64,000 nucleotides of DNA from Adhaeribacter aerolatus (GTDB taxonomy: Bacteria > Bacteroidota > Bacteroidia > Cytophagales > Hymenobacteraceae): assembly GCF_007991635.1 (NCBI RefSeq), contig NZ_BJYS01000043.1:1-64000 (forward strand), in the 5' to 3' direction. Shown here one piece after another: positions 18,041-27,091 of the stretch (positions are counted from its first letter, which is position 1; the number at the start of each line of letters is the position of its first letter). The notes under the pieces are model-generated. The model did not search any database, had not been told where the DNA came from, and saw only the letters and a program-made list of their open reading frames with translations. The translations under genes and the position numbers were made by a program.

Positions 18041-19687
18041 TTATACGAACAGCGAAGTAAACGTAAATTTTTCCCCATCAAAGAGTCCTTTGTCACTTAA
18101 CTTAAGGGCTGGGATTACCAATAAAGCCATAAAAGAAAGCGTCATGAATGGAGATTGTAATGTGCTGCCCAATTCTTTGGCAAAACGGTCTATATCGGAG
18201 TAAGCCTTAGCTACTTCATAACCATCCGCATCCGACATAATACCGGCCACGGGCAAGGGTAGAATTTTTTCGGTATGCTGGCCTACGGCCGCAATACCGC
18301 CTTTAGCTTCTATAATTAAGTTTACCGCCCGGCAAATACTTTCGTCTTCAACCCCAACAACTATAATATTATGTGAATCGTGCGCGACCGAAGAGGCAAT
18401 AGCGCCATCTTTTAACCCAAAGTTCCGGATAAAAGCCACGGCGGGTTGGGTATTTTGGTACCGGTTTATCACGGCTACTTTTAATATATCCTGCGCTGCA
18501 TCCGAAATAATAACCCCATTTTTAAGGTTGGGCTTTACCTGCGTACTGCCGGTAATTAATTGCCCATCGGCGGCTTCAATTACCTGTATTTGAATAATGC
18601 CGGCGGGAGCGGGTACGCAGAATTGGGCTGGTGTTTTCGTCTCGGTTTTAAAATTATTAACAATTTCACTGGAGGTGTAAGGAATGGCGGAACGGCCGTT
18701 TTCGGCAACTAAAAAACCGCCAATATACGTTTTCAAAACGTTTAATTCTTCCAGGTTATCAACCAAAATAAAATCGGCCGGGTCGCCGGGTTGTAAAAGG
18801 CCAACTTCCAGGTCGTAGTGTTGCACCGGGTTCACGCAGGCGGCTTGCAGCACTTTAAATAAATCGATACCTTTGGCTAACGCCCGCTTCACCAAAACGT
18901 TAATATGGCCTTCTACCAGGTTGTCCGGGTGTTTATCGTCGGAGCAAAACATTATGCGCCCGGGGTAATCCGGCAGCAAATCAATTAAATCTTCGAAGTT
19001 ACGGGCGGCGCTGCCTTCGCGAATTAAAATCTTCATGCCGTAGGCTAACTTATCCAGGGCTTCTTCGGCCGTAAAGCATTCGTGGTCGGTGCTAATGCCG
19101 GCCGCCATATATTGGCGCGCCTGCTCGCCCCGCAAGCCTGGCGCATGGCCATCTATCTGCTTCCCAAATTTCTGGGCCAAAGTAATTTTCTGGGTTACAT
19201 CCGGGTCCTGGTTTAAAACGCCGGGCCAGTTCATCATTTCGGCCAGGTATTTTATCTCGTTTCGCTGAAATAATTCTTCAATATCGTCGGGCGTAATTTC
19301 GGCGCCGGCGGTTTCAAAAGGCGTGGCCGGCACGCAGGATGGTGCCCCAAAGTAAAACTTAAAAGGTACTTTTTCCCCGTTTCGGAGCATATATTCTACC
19401 CCGGTCAGGCCCAGTACATTGCCTATTTCGTGGGGGTCCGATACCGTAGCTACCGTGCCGTGCACCACCGCCAGCCGGGCAAATTCAGAAGGCACCAGCA
19501 TCGAACTTTCGATGTGCACATGAGCATCAATAAAACCCGGCAAAATATATCTGGTATCCTCAGTTGGCCCTGGCGTTATTTTTTGGATCTTACCGTTTAC
19601 TACTTCCAGGGTGCCTTCAAATATCCGGTTTTGCAATACGTCTATTATTTTTCCGCTAATGTTAAAATCTTTCGGGTAGGTCGGCAT
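18041..19687 (-). CDS. ade: Adenine deaminase
   Basis: A 548-residue cytoplasmic metalloenzyme of the amidohydrolase superfamily that converts adenine to hypoxanthine and ammonia in purine salvage. The first metal motif is H56-x-H58 in '[17 protein letters not shown]'; further family motifs are [15 protein letters not shown] and '[12 protein letters not shown]'. The C-terminal adenine deaminase domain ends in the typical 'KFTFTSLFV'. Length fits the 540-600 range. It is transcribed alone, divergent from the HNH gene. Confidence 0.95.
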   Translation of the reverse strand: MPTYPKDFNISGKIIDVLQNRIFEGTLEVVNGKIQKITPGPTEDTRYILPGFIDAHVHIESSMLVPSEFARLAVVHGTVATVSDPHEIGNVLGLTGVEYMLRNGEKVPFKFYFGAPSCVPATPFETAGAEITPDDIEELFQRNEIKYLAEMMNWPGVLNQDPDVTQKITLAQKFGKQIDGHAPGLRGEQARQYMAAGISTDHECFTAEEALDKLAYGMKILIREGSAARNFEDLIDLLPDYPGRIMFCSDDKHPDNLVEGHINVLVKRALAKGIDLFKVLQAACVNPVQHYDLEVGLLQPGDPADFILVDNLEELNVLKTYIGGFLVAENGRSAIPYTSSEIVNNFKTETKTPAQFCVPAPAGIIQIQVIEAADGQLITGSTQVKPNLKNGVIISDAAQDILKVAVINRYQNTQPAVAFIRNFGLKDGAIASSVAHDSHNIIVVGVEDESICRAVNLIIEAKGGIAAVGQHTEKILPLPVAGIMSDADGYEVAKAYSDIDRFAKELGSTLQSPFMTLSFMALLVIPALKLSDKGLFDGEKFTFTSLFV

Positions 19688-19853
19688 GTTGCGTAAATGC
19701 TGGGGTTGGGTAATTACATACGTTTATAAAAACAAAATAAGCTAATATTTAGAACAAAACCCTCCATCATTATGCGCGAAAACGGGGTCACATATTAAAG
19801 ATATCACAGCAATATTAGGAATTATAAATCTGAACCGGAGTGAAGATTATCTG

Positions 19854-19883
19854 TTGCACTTAGTGGCAGCTTGTGTAATTTTG
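19854..19883 (+). promoter_or_regulatory. Bacteroidota sigma-ABfr-type promoter of the HNH gene
   Basis: TTG at 19854-19856, a 19-nt spacer, and TAATTTTG at 19876-19883 match the consensus exactly. The start codon of the HNH gene lies 41 bp downstream. Confidence 0.7.
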
Positions 19884-19923
19884 CCTTCGTTTAAGAAATA
19901 ATATTTAGAGTGGCGAATTATAG

Positions 19924-20466
19924 ATGCAAGCGGAAACCTACCAATCTACTGTTATTAAATTTTTTTCGGATCCCTTACCTTTTAAAAAGCTTAAATTGAA
20001 ATACGCCTGGCAGGAGCGGGTTATATTTTTCGACCCACAGGATATTTACACGCAGGTAAAAATAAATGCTTTCCGTCGTATTCAATCCCACCTGGCTTTT
20101 CCGGATATGTTTCCGGACCGGAAAGATGGCTTATGCTCCTGCGGTTGCGGCATAGCTTTAACCGGTCGCCGTCGTCGGTGGGCTACTAACGACTGCACCA
20201 AATTTGCCACGGCCGTATGGGCTATAATAGATGGGCAAGTGGGTACCTATGAATATTATTTGGGAAAATACCAGGGCCGGAAGTGTGCTGTTTGCCGTTC
20301 GCGCCGCAATTTAAAAGTAGATCACATTATTCCGGTAAAATACGGCGGGGGTGGTTGCTGGCTTTCTAATTTTCAATTGCTCTGCCACGCCTGTCACGTA
20401 GAAAAAACCAATGCAGATTTTGGCTGGAAACAGCCACTGCCCGGCCCGGAAAGCTTACCCGTGTAG
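19924..20466 (+). CDS. HNH endonuclease family protein
   Basis: A 180-residue protein. The C-terminal half carries an HNH nuclease fold: zinc-binding pairs C121-x2-C124 and C154-x2-C157, catalytic 'VDHIIP' (D133-H134), N149 and H158. A second Cys-rich patch, 'CSCGCGIALTGRRRRW' (71-86) plus C91, resembles another small zinc-binding element seen in stand-alone HNH proteins. No restriction, toxin or phage partner lies nearby, so its target is unknown; it may be a genomic repair or housekeeping nuclease. It has its own consensus promoter. The N-terminal 65 residues match nothing I recognise. Confidence 0.83.
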   Translation: MQAETYQSTVIKFFSDPLPFKKLKLKYAWQERVIFFDPQDIYTQVKINAFRRIQSHLAFPDMFPDRKDGLCSCGCGIALTGRRRRWATNDCTKFATAVWAIIDGQVGTYEYYLGKYQGRKCAVCRSRRNLKVDHIIPVKYGGGGCWLSNFQLLCHACHVEKTNADFGWKQPLPGPESLPV

Positions 20467-20715
20467 TTGCACAGAAATAATACAATATGGCTTATTAGTT
20501 TACTTTATCTGAACGCTTGAAGCTAAATAAACAATAATAGTCAATCTCTTTTCGTATTTTTGGGGCAGTGATTACGTATGGATAGGAGCGCAGCGAAACG
20601 GAGGTAAATTGCTTTTTAGATTTAATCAATTTTTTATGAAGGTTGCCGGCTAGCTATCCTAAAATATTACGCAATCAGTAGCAGGTAAGAATCTGTTTAT
20701 TAATAAATTGAGTAG

Positions 20716-20880
20716 ATGGTTTTTAAAAAAGTATTATGGCTTTTAATGTTGCTTTTGTTTTTAAGCGGCAGCGCAGCTGAAATGGCGTGTAGCCGCAAAA
20801 GCTCCCTGACCAAGAAAACGATGGCTTACAAAAAGAAAATGCGGAAAGGCAAATCAGTGCCTTGCCCGTGTAATGAGTAA
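20716..20880 (+). CDS. Small exported protein, 54 residues
   Basis: A short frame from ATG 20716 to TAA 20880. The product begins MVFKKVLWLLMLLLF, a clear signal-peptide core, continues with 'SAAEMACSRK', a Lys/Met-rich middle, and ends 'SVPCPCNE'. The last part, with clustered Cys and Pro, resembles the tails of small Bacteroidota lipoproteins. The Cys after EMA could be lipidated, although the lipobox is weak. It lies 28 bp before cmk on the same strand, so co-transcription is possible. The function is unknown. Confidence 0.6.
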   Translation: MVFKKVLWLLMLLLFLSGSAAEMACSRKSSLTKKTMAYKKKMRKGKSVPCPCNE

Positions 20881-20908
20881 AATATAAGTTAAAACAGCAG
20901 CTTTTTAT

Positions 20909-21610
20909 ATGAAAAAGATTGTAGTAGCCATCGACGGATATTCATCTTGTGGAAAAAGTACTACTGCGAAAATAGTAGCCAAAGAGCTGCATTACGCATA
21001 CATAGATACTGGGGCCATGTACCGGGCAGTTACCCTGTATTTTCTGGACCACTACATTGATTTAACGAATCCCAAAAAAATAAACCAGGCCTTATCCGAG
21101 ATTCATATTACGTTTGAACGGAACGCCAAAACCCAGCGCAACGAAGTTTTTCTGAACGGTTTAAACGTAGAAGATGAAATTCGGAAAATGTATATCTCTA
21201 ATAAAGTAAGCGAGGTAAGTGTTATTCCGGAGGTGCGCCATTGCCTGGTAAAACAGCAGCAGAAAATGGGTAAAAAGAGGGGCGTGGTTATGGATGGCCG
21301 CGATATTGGTACCACCGTTTTTCCGGATGCTGAAGTGAAGGTTTTTATGACGGCCGATGTGTATACCCGGGCCAAACGCCGGCAGGAAGAATTGCTGGAA
21401 AAAGGCGAAATGGTGCCGATAGATGAAATTATTCAAAATCTACAGAAACGGGATCACATTGACTCCACCCGGAAAGAAAGTCCGTTAATGCAGGCGCCCG
21501 ATGCCCGGCTACTCGATACTACTTTTATTACCATCGATGAACAGGTAGATTTTGTTTTAGAACAAGTTGCGGCACAAATATTTCAGCGAGAATTTTCTGA
21601 ATCAGAATAA
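20909..21610 (+). CDS. cmk: Cytidylate kinase
   Basis: A 233-residue cytoplasmic nucleoside monophosphate kinase that phosphorylates CMP and dCMP with ATP. The P-loop 'IDGYSSCGKST' is at residues 8-18, followed by 'YIDTGAMYRAVTLYFL' and the lid segment with 'RDHIDSTRKESPLMQAPD', both family hallmarks. Length is typical. It is followed 110 bp later by ispH on the same strand; a cmk-ispH pairing is common in Bacteroidota and the two may be co-expressed. Confidence 0.96.
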   Translation: MKKIVVAIDGYSSCGKSTTAKIVAKELHYAYIDTGAMYRAVTLYFLDHYIDLTNPKKINQALSEIHITFERNAKTQRNEVFLNGLNVEDEIRKMYISNKVSEVSVIPEVRHCLVKQQQKMGKKRGVVMDGRDIGTTVFPDAEVKVFMTADVYTRAKRRQEELLEKGEMVPIDEIIQNLQKRDHIDSTRKESPLMQAPDARLLDTTFITIDEQVDFVLEQVAAQIFQREFSESE

Positions 21611-21720
21611 TGTTATAACCATAAAATAACCGCTATGCCCAAAATGGCTTAATCTTTGAACAGACAAGTAAAGTTTACCTTATTGGCTGTTTAAGAACCC
21701 GGCCGTTTCGTATTAATAAA

Positions 21721-22617
21721 ATGACCATAACCATAGATAAAAATTCGGGCTATTGCTTCGGCGTTGAATTTGCCATTCAGATGGCAGAAGACGAAATGGA
21801 AAATGTTCCTGAATTATATTGCCTCGGCGATATTGTGCACAACAGCATGGAAGTGCAGCGACTTTATAAAAAAGGGCTGCGCATTATCGATCGGGATCAG
21901 TTAAAAGAATTACACGATTGCAAGGTGCTCATTCGGGCGCACGGCGAGCCACCCGAAACGTACCAATTGGCCTTAAAAAATAATATTGAGCTGATAGATG
22001 CGTCTTGCCCCGTGGTTTTAAAACTGCAAAACCGCGTAAAACACGCCTACGACGACATGACTGCCCAGAATGGGCAAATTGTTATTTACGGACAGCAGGG
22101 CCACGCCGAAGTAATTGGTATTGCCGGCCAAACCCACGATCAGGCTATTATTGTTACTACCGAAGCTGACCTGGATAAAATAGATTTTACCCGACCAGTT
22201 ACCCTCTTTAGCCAGACAACTAAAAGCACCAAAGGTTTTTACAAGATAAAAGCCCAGATAGAAGAACGAATAGCCCAGACCAAAGGTACCTTAACCGATT
22301 TTGATGCCAACGACAGCATTTGCCGGCAGGTATCTAACCGGGAGCCCCAACTAACCCGTTTTGCCGCCGAGCACGATGTTATAATATTTGTGAGCGGCAA
22401 AAAAAGTTCTAACGGCAAAGCCTTGTATAGCGTTTGCCAGCAGGTAAACCCCCGGAGTTACTTTGTAGAGAACGAGGAAGAACTGGAGCTGGCCTGGTTT
22501 CAGGATTGCCGGTCGGTAGGTATTTGTGGCGCAACTTCAACGCCCATGTGGCTGATGCAGCAGGTAGCCGATAGCATTCAGGCCCTGGAACAGCCGGTGT
22601 TGCTGCCCGTAGAATAA
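21721..22617 (+). CDS. ispH: 4-hydroxy-3-methylbut-2-enyl diphosphate reductase
   Basis: A 298-residue [4Fe-4S] enzyme for the last step of the non-mevalonate (MEP) pathway, reducing HMBPP to IPP and DMAPP. Cluster ligands are C12 in SGYCFGVEF, C96 in 'DASCPVV', and a third Cys in 'NDSICRQVSNRE'. Substrate-binding His residues occur in 'DIVHN' (H40) and 'RAHGEPP' (H74), with the catalytic region 'YGQQGHAEVIG'. The C-terminal 'GATSTPMWL' is also typical. It sits between cmk and a DUF502 gene. Confidence 0.96.
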   Translation: MTITIDKNSGYCFGVEFAIQMAEDEMENVPELYCLGDIVHNSMEVQRLYKKGLRIIDRDQLKELHDCKVLIRAHGEPPETYQLALKNNIELIDASCPVVLKLQNRVKHAYDDMTAQNGQIVIYGQQGHAEVIGIAGQTHDQAIIVTTEADLDKIDFTRPVTLFSQTTKSTKGFYKIKAQIEERIAQTKGTLTDFDANDSICRQVSNREPQLTRFAAEHDVIIFVSGKKSSNGKALYSVCQQVNPRSYFVENEEELELAWFQDCRSVGICGATSTPMWLMQQVADSIQALEQPVLLPVE

Positions 22618-22661
22618 CAGCGGTTCGGGATATAACTTCCGGAATCCGCCCCGCAAAACAG

Positions 22662-23219
22662 ATGAGACGATTCTTTCGATATTTCCTGAATGGGCTCCTG
22701 ATTACGGCTCCCATTGCCCTTACCATTTACATCATCCTGGCCATGCTCAACTGGCTGGATGATTTATTTGACCTGGATATTGCCGGCTACCACATTCCGG
22801 GACTGGGCATATTGGTAATGATTATATTGCTTACCGTTATTGGCTTTATCGGGACTTCGTTTCTGGTTAGGCCTTTTTTTATCCTAACCGAGCGTATTTT
22901 TAACCGGGTACCCATTGTCAGTATAATCTATTCCTCCATCAAAGATTTGTTTGATGCCTTTGTGGGCGATAACCAGAAGTTTAACCGGCCGGTGTTGGTA
23001 AAAATGCAAACCGAACCACTTTTATACCGCGTCGGTTTTGTAACCCAGGACAGCCTGGTATCTATCAGCATGGACGATAAAATGGCTATCTATTTTCCGG
23101 ATTCCTACAATTTTTCGGGTAAGCTCTGGGTAGTACCCAAAGAAAACGTTACCTACTTGGAACTGCCCAGCAGCGAAGTAATGAAGTTTGTGGTTTCGGG
23201 TGGCGTTTCGAAAATATAG
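22662..23219 (+). CDS. DUF502 family membrane protein
   Basis: A 185-residue inner-membrane protein with two transmembrane helices (about 8-30 and 48-70), a loop with 'LVRPFFILTERIFNRVPIV', and a soluble beta-rich C-terminal part ('ENVTYLELPSSEVMKFVVSGG'). These are the marks of DUF502, a family found across bacteria and in plant COV proteins, of unknown biochemical role. It begins 44 bp after ispH. Its stop codon TAG is the first unit of a run of TTGTTAG repeats. Confidence 0.9.
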   Translation: MRRFFRYFLNGLLITAPIALTIYIILAMLNWLDDLFDLDIAGYHIPGLGILVMIILLTVIGFIGTSFLVRPFFILTERIFNRVPIVSIIYSSIKDLFDAFVGDNQKFNRPVLVKMQTEPLLYRVGFVTQDSLVSISMDDKMAIYFPDSYNFSGKLWVVPKENVTYLELPSSEVMKFVVSGGVSKI

Positions 23220-23243
23220 TTGTTAGTTGTTAGTTGTTAGTTA
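23217..23243 (+). repeat. Tandem heptamer repeat starting in the stop codon
   Basis: TAG (the stop codon of the DUF502 gene) is followed by three perfect TTGTTAG units and a partial fourth. The 11-mer TTAGTTGTTAG occurs here and, inverted, at 23992-24002 after the next gene. Confidence 0.8.
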
Positions 23244-23286
23244 TGGCTCATTTTAAAGACAGTACAAAATAGCAAACTGAATTTAC

Positions 23287-23979
23287 TTGAGAGATAAAAT
23301 ATACATAATTGGGCTGACAATTATTATTCTGACATTTATTGTGTCATTGAATCCTTATATATTAATTTTTACAGCGCCAGTTTTCTTATTAGGTGTTGGA
23401 CTTTTATGGTTCAGTAAGGCAAGACTTTTAGCAAAGACACTTTTTACATTTTTGCCTATAATTCTTTGGTATCCGTCTTTTTACATTTTTATGTATTTGA
23501 CAGGAACTATTGGAACTGCGACTGCTCAAAAGCTTGACTTCAATTTTCACGAAGACTTTAAAGGAAAAGCTATCGTAGTTCAAGAAATAAACTGCGGACA
23601 AGAAGTAGAAATAGTTAAAGGCAGAGAACAATTAAACTTTCCTGAAAATGGGATTTTACTTAACAAAGGAAAAATTGAAAGTGGATATATAAACCATAAA
23701 TATTACCGAGTGACTAGTTCAGGTGAAAAGATTACAGTTCCTGGAAGAGCAAATTATATGTTTTGGGACGATGCGGATACAGAAATTAGCACTTCTGAAA
23801 TTGGTGTATGGTTAGAAGGAATGGGAATGGCGACACAATTTCCGCCTGGAGGGCTTGGAGATTACGAATTTTTAGAGTTAATCATTGCTTCAAAAGACAG
23901 CTTAGAAAAATATCAAGATTTTCTTTATAATAAGAAAGTAGATAGCGTAAAATACCAAATGATGGAAAGTTGCAAATAA
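23287..23979 (+). CDS. AT-rich membrane protein, DUF6843-like
   Basis: A 230-residue protein with three or four hydrophobic helices in the first 80 residues, then a soluble region 'FHEDFKGKAIVVQEINCGQ' and 'FPENGILLNKGKIESGYIN' that resembles DUF6843 domain proteins (function unknown). The only plausible start is TTG 23287, directly after an in-frame stop. Base composition is clearly lower in GC than the neighbours, Arg codons are AGA rather than CGG, and I find no CCGG, a tetramer that is very frequent elsewhere. With repeat copies on both sides this suggests acquisition from another Bacteroidota lineage. Confidence 0.7.
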   Translation: MRDKIYIIGLTIIILTFIVSLNPYILIFTAPVFLLGVGLLWFSKARLLAKTLFTFLPIILWYPSFYIFMYLTGTIGTATAQKLDFNFHEDFKGKAIVVQEINCGQEVEIVKGREQLNFPENGILLNKGKIESGYINHKYYRVTSSGEKITVPGRANYMFWDDADTEISTSEIGVWLEGMGMATQFPPGGLGDYEFLELIIASKDSLEKYQDFLYNKKVDSVKYQMMESCK

Positions 23980-23990
23980 GCAAACCTATC

Positions 23991-24014
23991 ACTAACAACT
24001 AAGACTTCGTTAGT
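23991..24014. repeat. Inverted repeat downstream of the AT-rich gene
   Basis: CTAACAACTAA (23992-24002) is the reverse complement of the 11-mer at 23223-23233. ACTAAC (23991-23996) also pairs with GTTAGT (24009-24014), giving a short hairpin that resembles, loosely, an integron recombination site. Confidence 0.5.
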
Positions 24015-24165
24015 ATTTGGTACTGATAATGAAGTATATGTTATTAGTTATAGGTTAAATTAAAAGTAGTAAAACTAACTACCACCTTACTATTCCCGTA
24101 TTTCTACCTCAGCCAGCGGCTATCTTAAAACTTATTACTTACCACTTATAACTCAAAACTAACCC

Positions 24166-24975
24166 TTGCCAATTATTCAGCGGGAAAATGCGAAGCTTCA
24201 TTACCAGGTTTTTGGCCGGGGAAAGCATATCGTGTTTGCTTTTCACGGGTACGGGCAGGAGGGAAGCCATTTTCAGATATTGGCTGATGCCCTGAAACCA
24301 GATTGCACGGTTTACGCTTTCGACTTATTTTTCCACGGTAAAAGCAAGCTGCCTAAATCTAAATGGCCGCTCCGGAAAGAATTTTTGTGCGCCCTGATCC
24401 AACAATTACTGGACGAAGAAAATATTAGTCGGTTCTCGGTAATGGCCTTTAGTATGGGCGGCAAATTTGCGCTTACCTTAATCGAAGGATTTCCGCATTT
24501 AATTGAAAAAGTATTGCTGGTAGCGCCAGATGGTATTAAAACCAATTTCTGGTACAGTATGGCTACCTACCCGGGGTGGCTGCAAGGCATGTTTAAACGC
24601 ACGGTGCTCCGGCCGGTACCCTTTTTTAAATTCGTAAAATTACTCGACCGGTACAATGTGGTAGATAAAGGTTTGCTGCGTTTTGCCAACTGGCACATGG
24701 AATCTACCCCCAAACGCCTCCGGATTTATAAGAGCTGGATGGGCTTTAGCCAGCTTACTTTCGATATTCGGGAAATTGTAAGGCTACTCAACCAACATAA
24801 CACCAAAGTTTACCTCTTTTTAGGTGAGTTCGACAAAGTAATTCCCCAACACAGCTTGCAGGTATTTGTAAAAGCCGTAGAAAATTGCGAATTGGTGCTT
24901 CTTAAAACTGGGCATACGTTTCTGCTGCACGATGTAGCCAGTTACTTGCGCCGCCATCCCGAAGTTTTCCGCTAA
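24166..24975 (+). CDS. Alpha/beta hydrolase
   Basis: A 269-residue soluble hydrolase of the alpha/beta fold. The oxyanion loop 'AFHGYGQEGSHF' is near residue 26, nucleophile S96 lies in 'AFSMGGK', an acidic residue in 'LGEFDKVIPQ' (about 222) and H250 in 'LKTGHTFLLHD' complete the triad. The substrate is unknown; the sequence fits the general esterase/lyase group. The start is a TTG at 24166 since no ATG is available before the catalytic core. The gene converges with the next one, with only 13 bp between the stops. Confidence 0.85.
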   Translation: MPIIQRENAKLHYQVFGRGKHIVFAFHGYGQEGSHFQILADALKPDCTVYAFDLFFHGKSKLPKSKWPLRKEFLCALIQQLLDEENISRFSVMAFSMGGKFALTLIEGFPHLIEKVLLVAPDGIKTNFWYSMATYPGWLQGMFKRTVLRPVPFFKFVKLLDRYNVVDKGLLRFANWHMESTPKRLRIYKSWMGFSQLTFDIREIVRLLNQHNTKVYLFLGEFDKVIPQHSLQVFVKAVENCELVLLKTGHTFLLHDVASYLRRHPEVFR

Positions 24976-24988
24976 CTCTTGGTGCAGG

Positions 24989-25540
24989 TTAAATTTTCTT
25001 CTGCGGCTTCAGTTCCAGTTGCCGGAACAGGTAATAACGGTTGTTGAGTTTAACCGTTTCTAATAACAACTCCAGCGGCTGGTTTTGTTTATCCGTTAAA
25101 ATAATGGTTAATGGTTGCAGAAACGCGTTTTTAGCCGATCCTTTTCCCAACCGGGCCTCACTCACCTGGTAATCCGACCAGTTAATGGTTTGGCTTATTC
25201 CTTTTTCTATCAGGGTTTGGTAATTGCGGCGCAAGTTATTTTGTAGATCCGGGGCCGTAGTATTTTCCAGATAAGCCTGCATGTCTTCCGAACCTTTGCT
25301 TTTTAGCAGAACTATTTCTTTGTCCTCCAGTAAAAAAGCATTTAACGCGCTCATATTATTTTCCTGAATGGCCAATAACACGGTTTTTGCAAGTTCATCG
25401 GGCGAAGCGGCACCACGGGCCGACACTTTTTCCGGGGCAGCAAACAAATTGGAATAAGACGTGGCCGGGGCAGCAAACAGCCAGCCTGGCTGTGCCGTAA
25501 CAACCAGGAACAGATTTAACAGAAGCCAAAGTTTTTTCAT
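24989..25540 (-). CDS. Hypothetical exported protein
   Basis: A 183-residue protein starting MKKLWLLLNLFL with a signal peptide (about 1-24, ending LFAAPA). The mature part has a helical 'LAKTVLLAIQENNMSALNAF' region and a beta-rich end 'YYLFRQLELKPQKK', reminiscent of small NTF2/cystatin-like exported proteins of Bacteroidota, but I cannot assign a family. The frame stays open 51 bp further upstream without a signal-like start, so ATG 25540 is chosen. It converges with the alpha/beta hydrolase gene. Confidence 0.7.
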   Translation of the reverse strand: MKKLWLLLNLFLVVTAQPGWLFAAPATSYSNLFAAPEKVSARGAASPDELAKTVLLAIQENNMSALNAFLLEDKEIVLLKSKGSEDMQAYLENTTAPDLQNNLRRNYQTLIEKGISQTINWSDYQVSEARLGKGSAKNAFLQPLTIILTDKQNQPLELLLETVKLNNRYYLFRQLELKPQKKI

Positions 25541-25706
25541 GAAAAAGTGATTTAGAGCGTCGCTAAATTTTAATCCGTAAGAAATAATCATTCAGATTTT
25601 CATACTGTTATACGTTATTGCCAATAATACCGCTATTAGTGAAACAAATTGGTGAGATTAGTAAGACCACACATTATTTAAATAATGCTTACTTTCGGAT
25701 TCGTTC

Positions 25707-26189
25707 ATGGGAGAAGAAGAAACAAAAAAAATAATAGGACGACGGGAAATGGTAAATTTTCCGTTGTTGGAGTTGTTCGAAGTAGAAGCTAAAATAGATA
25801 CTGGAGCGTATACCTCAGCTATTCATTGCTCTGATATCCGGGAAGCAACCCTGGGCGATGGCAGCCGGGTTATCCGGTTTCAGTTGCTCGATCCTTCGCA
25901 TCCGCAGTACGACAATAAATTATTCCAATTTAAGGAATTTACCCTGCGCGATATTAAGAGTTCGTTTGGCGATGTGCAGGAGAGATACGTTATCCGCACC
26001 CAGATTCAATTGTACGAAGAAATATTAGAGGCTGATTTTTCTTTGTCGGACCGGCGCGATTTAAAGTATCCGGTTTTAATTGGGCGGGCGCTGCTGCAGA
26101 ATAATTTTTTGGTGGATGTTTCTAAAAAGAACGTGGCCCTGAAAAGGAAAAAAAGAGCTAACAGAAAGAAGAAAAAGAATAATTTATGA
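25707..26189 (+). CDS. RimB-type retropepsin-like protease (ATP-dependent zinc protease family)
   Basis: A 160-residue cytoplasmic protein. The segment '[14 protein letters not shown]' (D31-T-G-A) is a retropepsin-type aspartic protease motif, and '[13 protein letters not shown]' near residue 125 is the second conserved block of this family, historically called ATP-dependent zinc protease (PF05618). The C-terminal 17 residues are almost all Lys and Arg. Family members linked to rimK have been proposed to remove glutamate tails added by RimK. Here its TGA overlaps the rimK ATG by 4 bp (ATGA), which implies translational coupling and a joint function. Confidence 0.85.
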   Translation: MGEEETKKIIGRREMVNFPLLELFEVEAKIDTGAYTSAIHCSDIREATLGDGSRVIRFQLLDPSHPQYDNKLFQFKEFTLRDIKSSFGDVQERYVIRTQIQLYEEILEADFSLSDRRDLKYPVLIGRALLQNNFLVDVSKKNVALKRKKRANRKKKKNNL

Positions 26190-27091
26190 AAATAGTCATT
26201 CTGTCCCGTAATGCTAAGTTGTATTCTACCCGGCGTTTGGTGGAGGCGGCCCAGGCCCGCGGGCACGAGATGGTAGTGCTGGACCACCTTAAGTGCGATT
26301 TAATTATTGAAGCCGGTCAGCCGGCTATTATGTACAAAGGAGCCTTGGTAACCGGTATTGATGCGGTCATTCCCCGGATTGGTGCCTCGGTAACCTTTTA
26401 CGGTACGGCCGTGGTACGACAGTTCGAGATGATGAAGGTAAAAAGTGCGGTGGGCTCGCAGGCCATTGTGCGCTCCCGCGATAAACTGCGCACCATGCAG
26501 AATTTGTCCCGGGCGGGTTTGGGTATGCCTAAAACTGCTTTTACCAATTACTCCAAAGACAGCAAGCAGCTCATTAACCAGGTAGGCGGGGCGCCCGTGG
26601 TAATTAAATTACTCGAAGGTACCCAAGGGCTTGGTGTGGTGCTGGCCGAAACCAGCAAGGCCGCAGAATCGGTAATTGAAGCATTTCATAACCTGAAAGC
26701 GCGCATTATTGTTCAGGAATTTATTTCGGAATCGAAGGGGGCCGATATCCGGGCTTTTATTGTAAACGGCGAAGTAGTAGGAGCCATGAAACGGCAAGGC
26801 AGAGACGGAGAATTCCGGTCGAACCTGCATCGGGGCGGCATAGGTACCCTCATAAAACTATCGCGGGCCGAAAAAGCGGCCGCCTTACTTGCGGCTAAAA
26901 CCCTGGACTTAGCCGTAGCCGGCGTAGATATGCTGCAATCTAAACGCGGACCGCTAATTCTGGAAGTTAATTCTTCTCCGGGCCTGGAAGGGATAGAGAA
27001 AGCCACCAACCTGGATATTGCGAGTAAAATAATTCAGTACACCGAAGCTTTAGTACAGAAGAAAAAAGCCAAGCAAAAACAACGGGAATAA
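26186..27091 (+). CDS. rimK: RimK family ATP-grasp glutamate ligase
   Basis: A 301-residue cytoplasmic ATP-grasp enzyme. The N-terminal preATP-grasp fold begins '[20 protein letters not shown]'; the ATP-binding strand is '[18 protein letters not shown]', and metal/nucleotide residues lie in '[15 protein letters not shown]'. In E. coli RimK adds glutamates to the C-terminus of ribosomal protein S6. Length and motifs match closely. It is the middle gene of a three-gene operon, overlapping the retropepsin by 4 bp and directly abutting the aspartoacylase-like gene. Confidence 0.93.
   Translation: MKIVILSRNAKLYSTRRLVEAAQARGHEMVVLDHLKCDLIIEAGQPAIMYKGALVTGIDAVIPRIGASVTFYGTAVVRQFEMMKVKSAVGSQAIVRSRDKLRTMQNLSRAGLGMPKTAFTNYSKDSKQLINQVGGAPVVIKLLEGTQGLGVVLAETSKAAESVIEAFHNLKARIIVQEFISESKGADIRAFIVNGEVVGAMKRQGRDGEFRSNLHRGGIGTLIKLSRAEKAAALLAAKTLDLAVAGVDMLQSKRGPLILEVNSSPGLEGIEKATNLDIASKIIQYTEALVQKKKAKQKQRE

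Noticed and set aside
23991-24014. Reading the hairpin after the AT-rich gene as a true integron attC site
   Set aside because: Only the short outer pairing fits; the inner boxes and unpaired bases of attC are not convincing, no integrase or other cassette is present, so it is kept only as a possibility.
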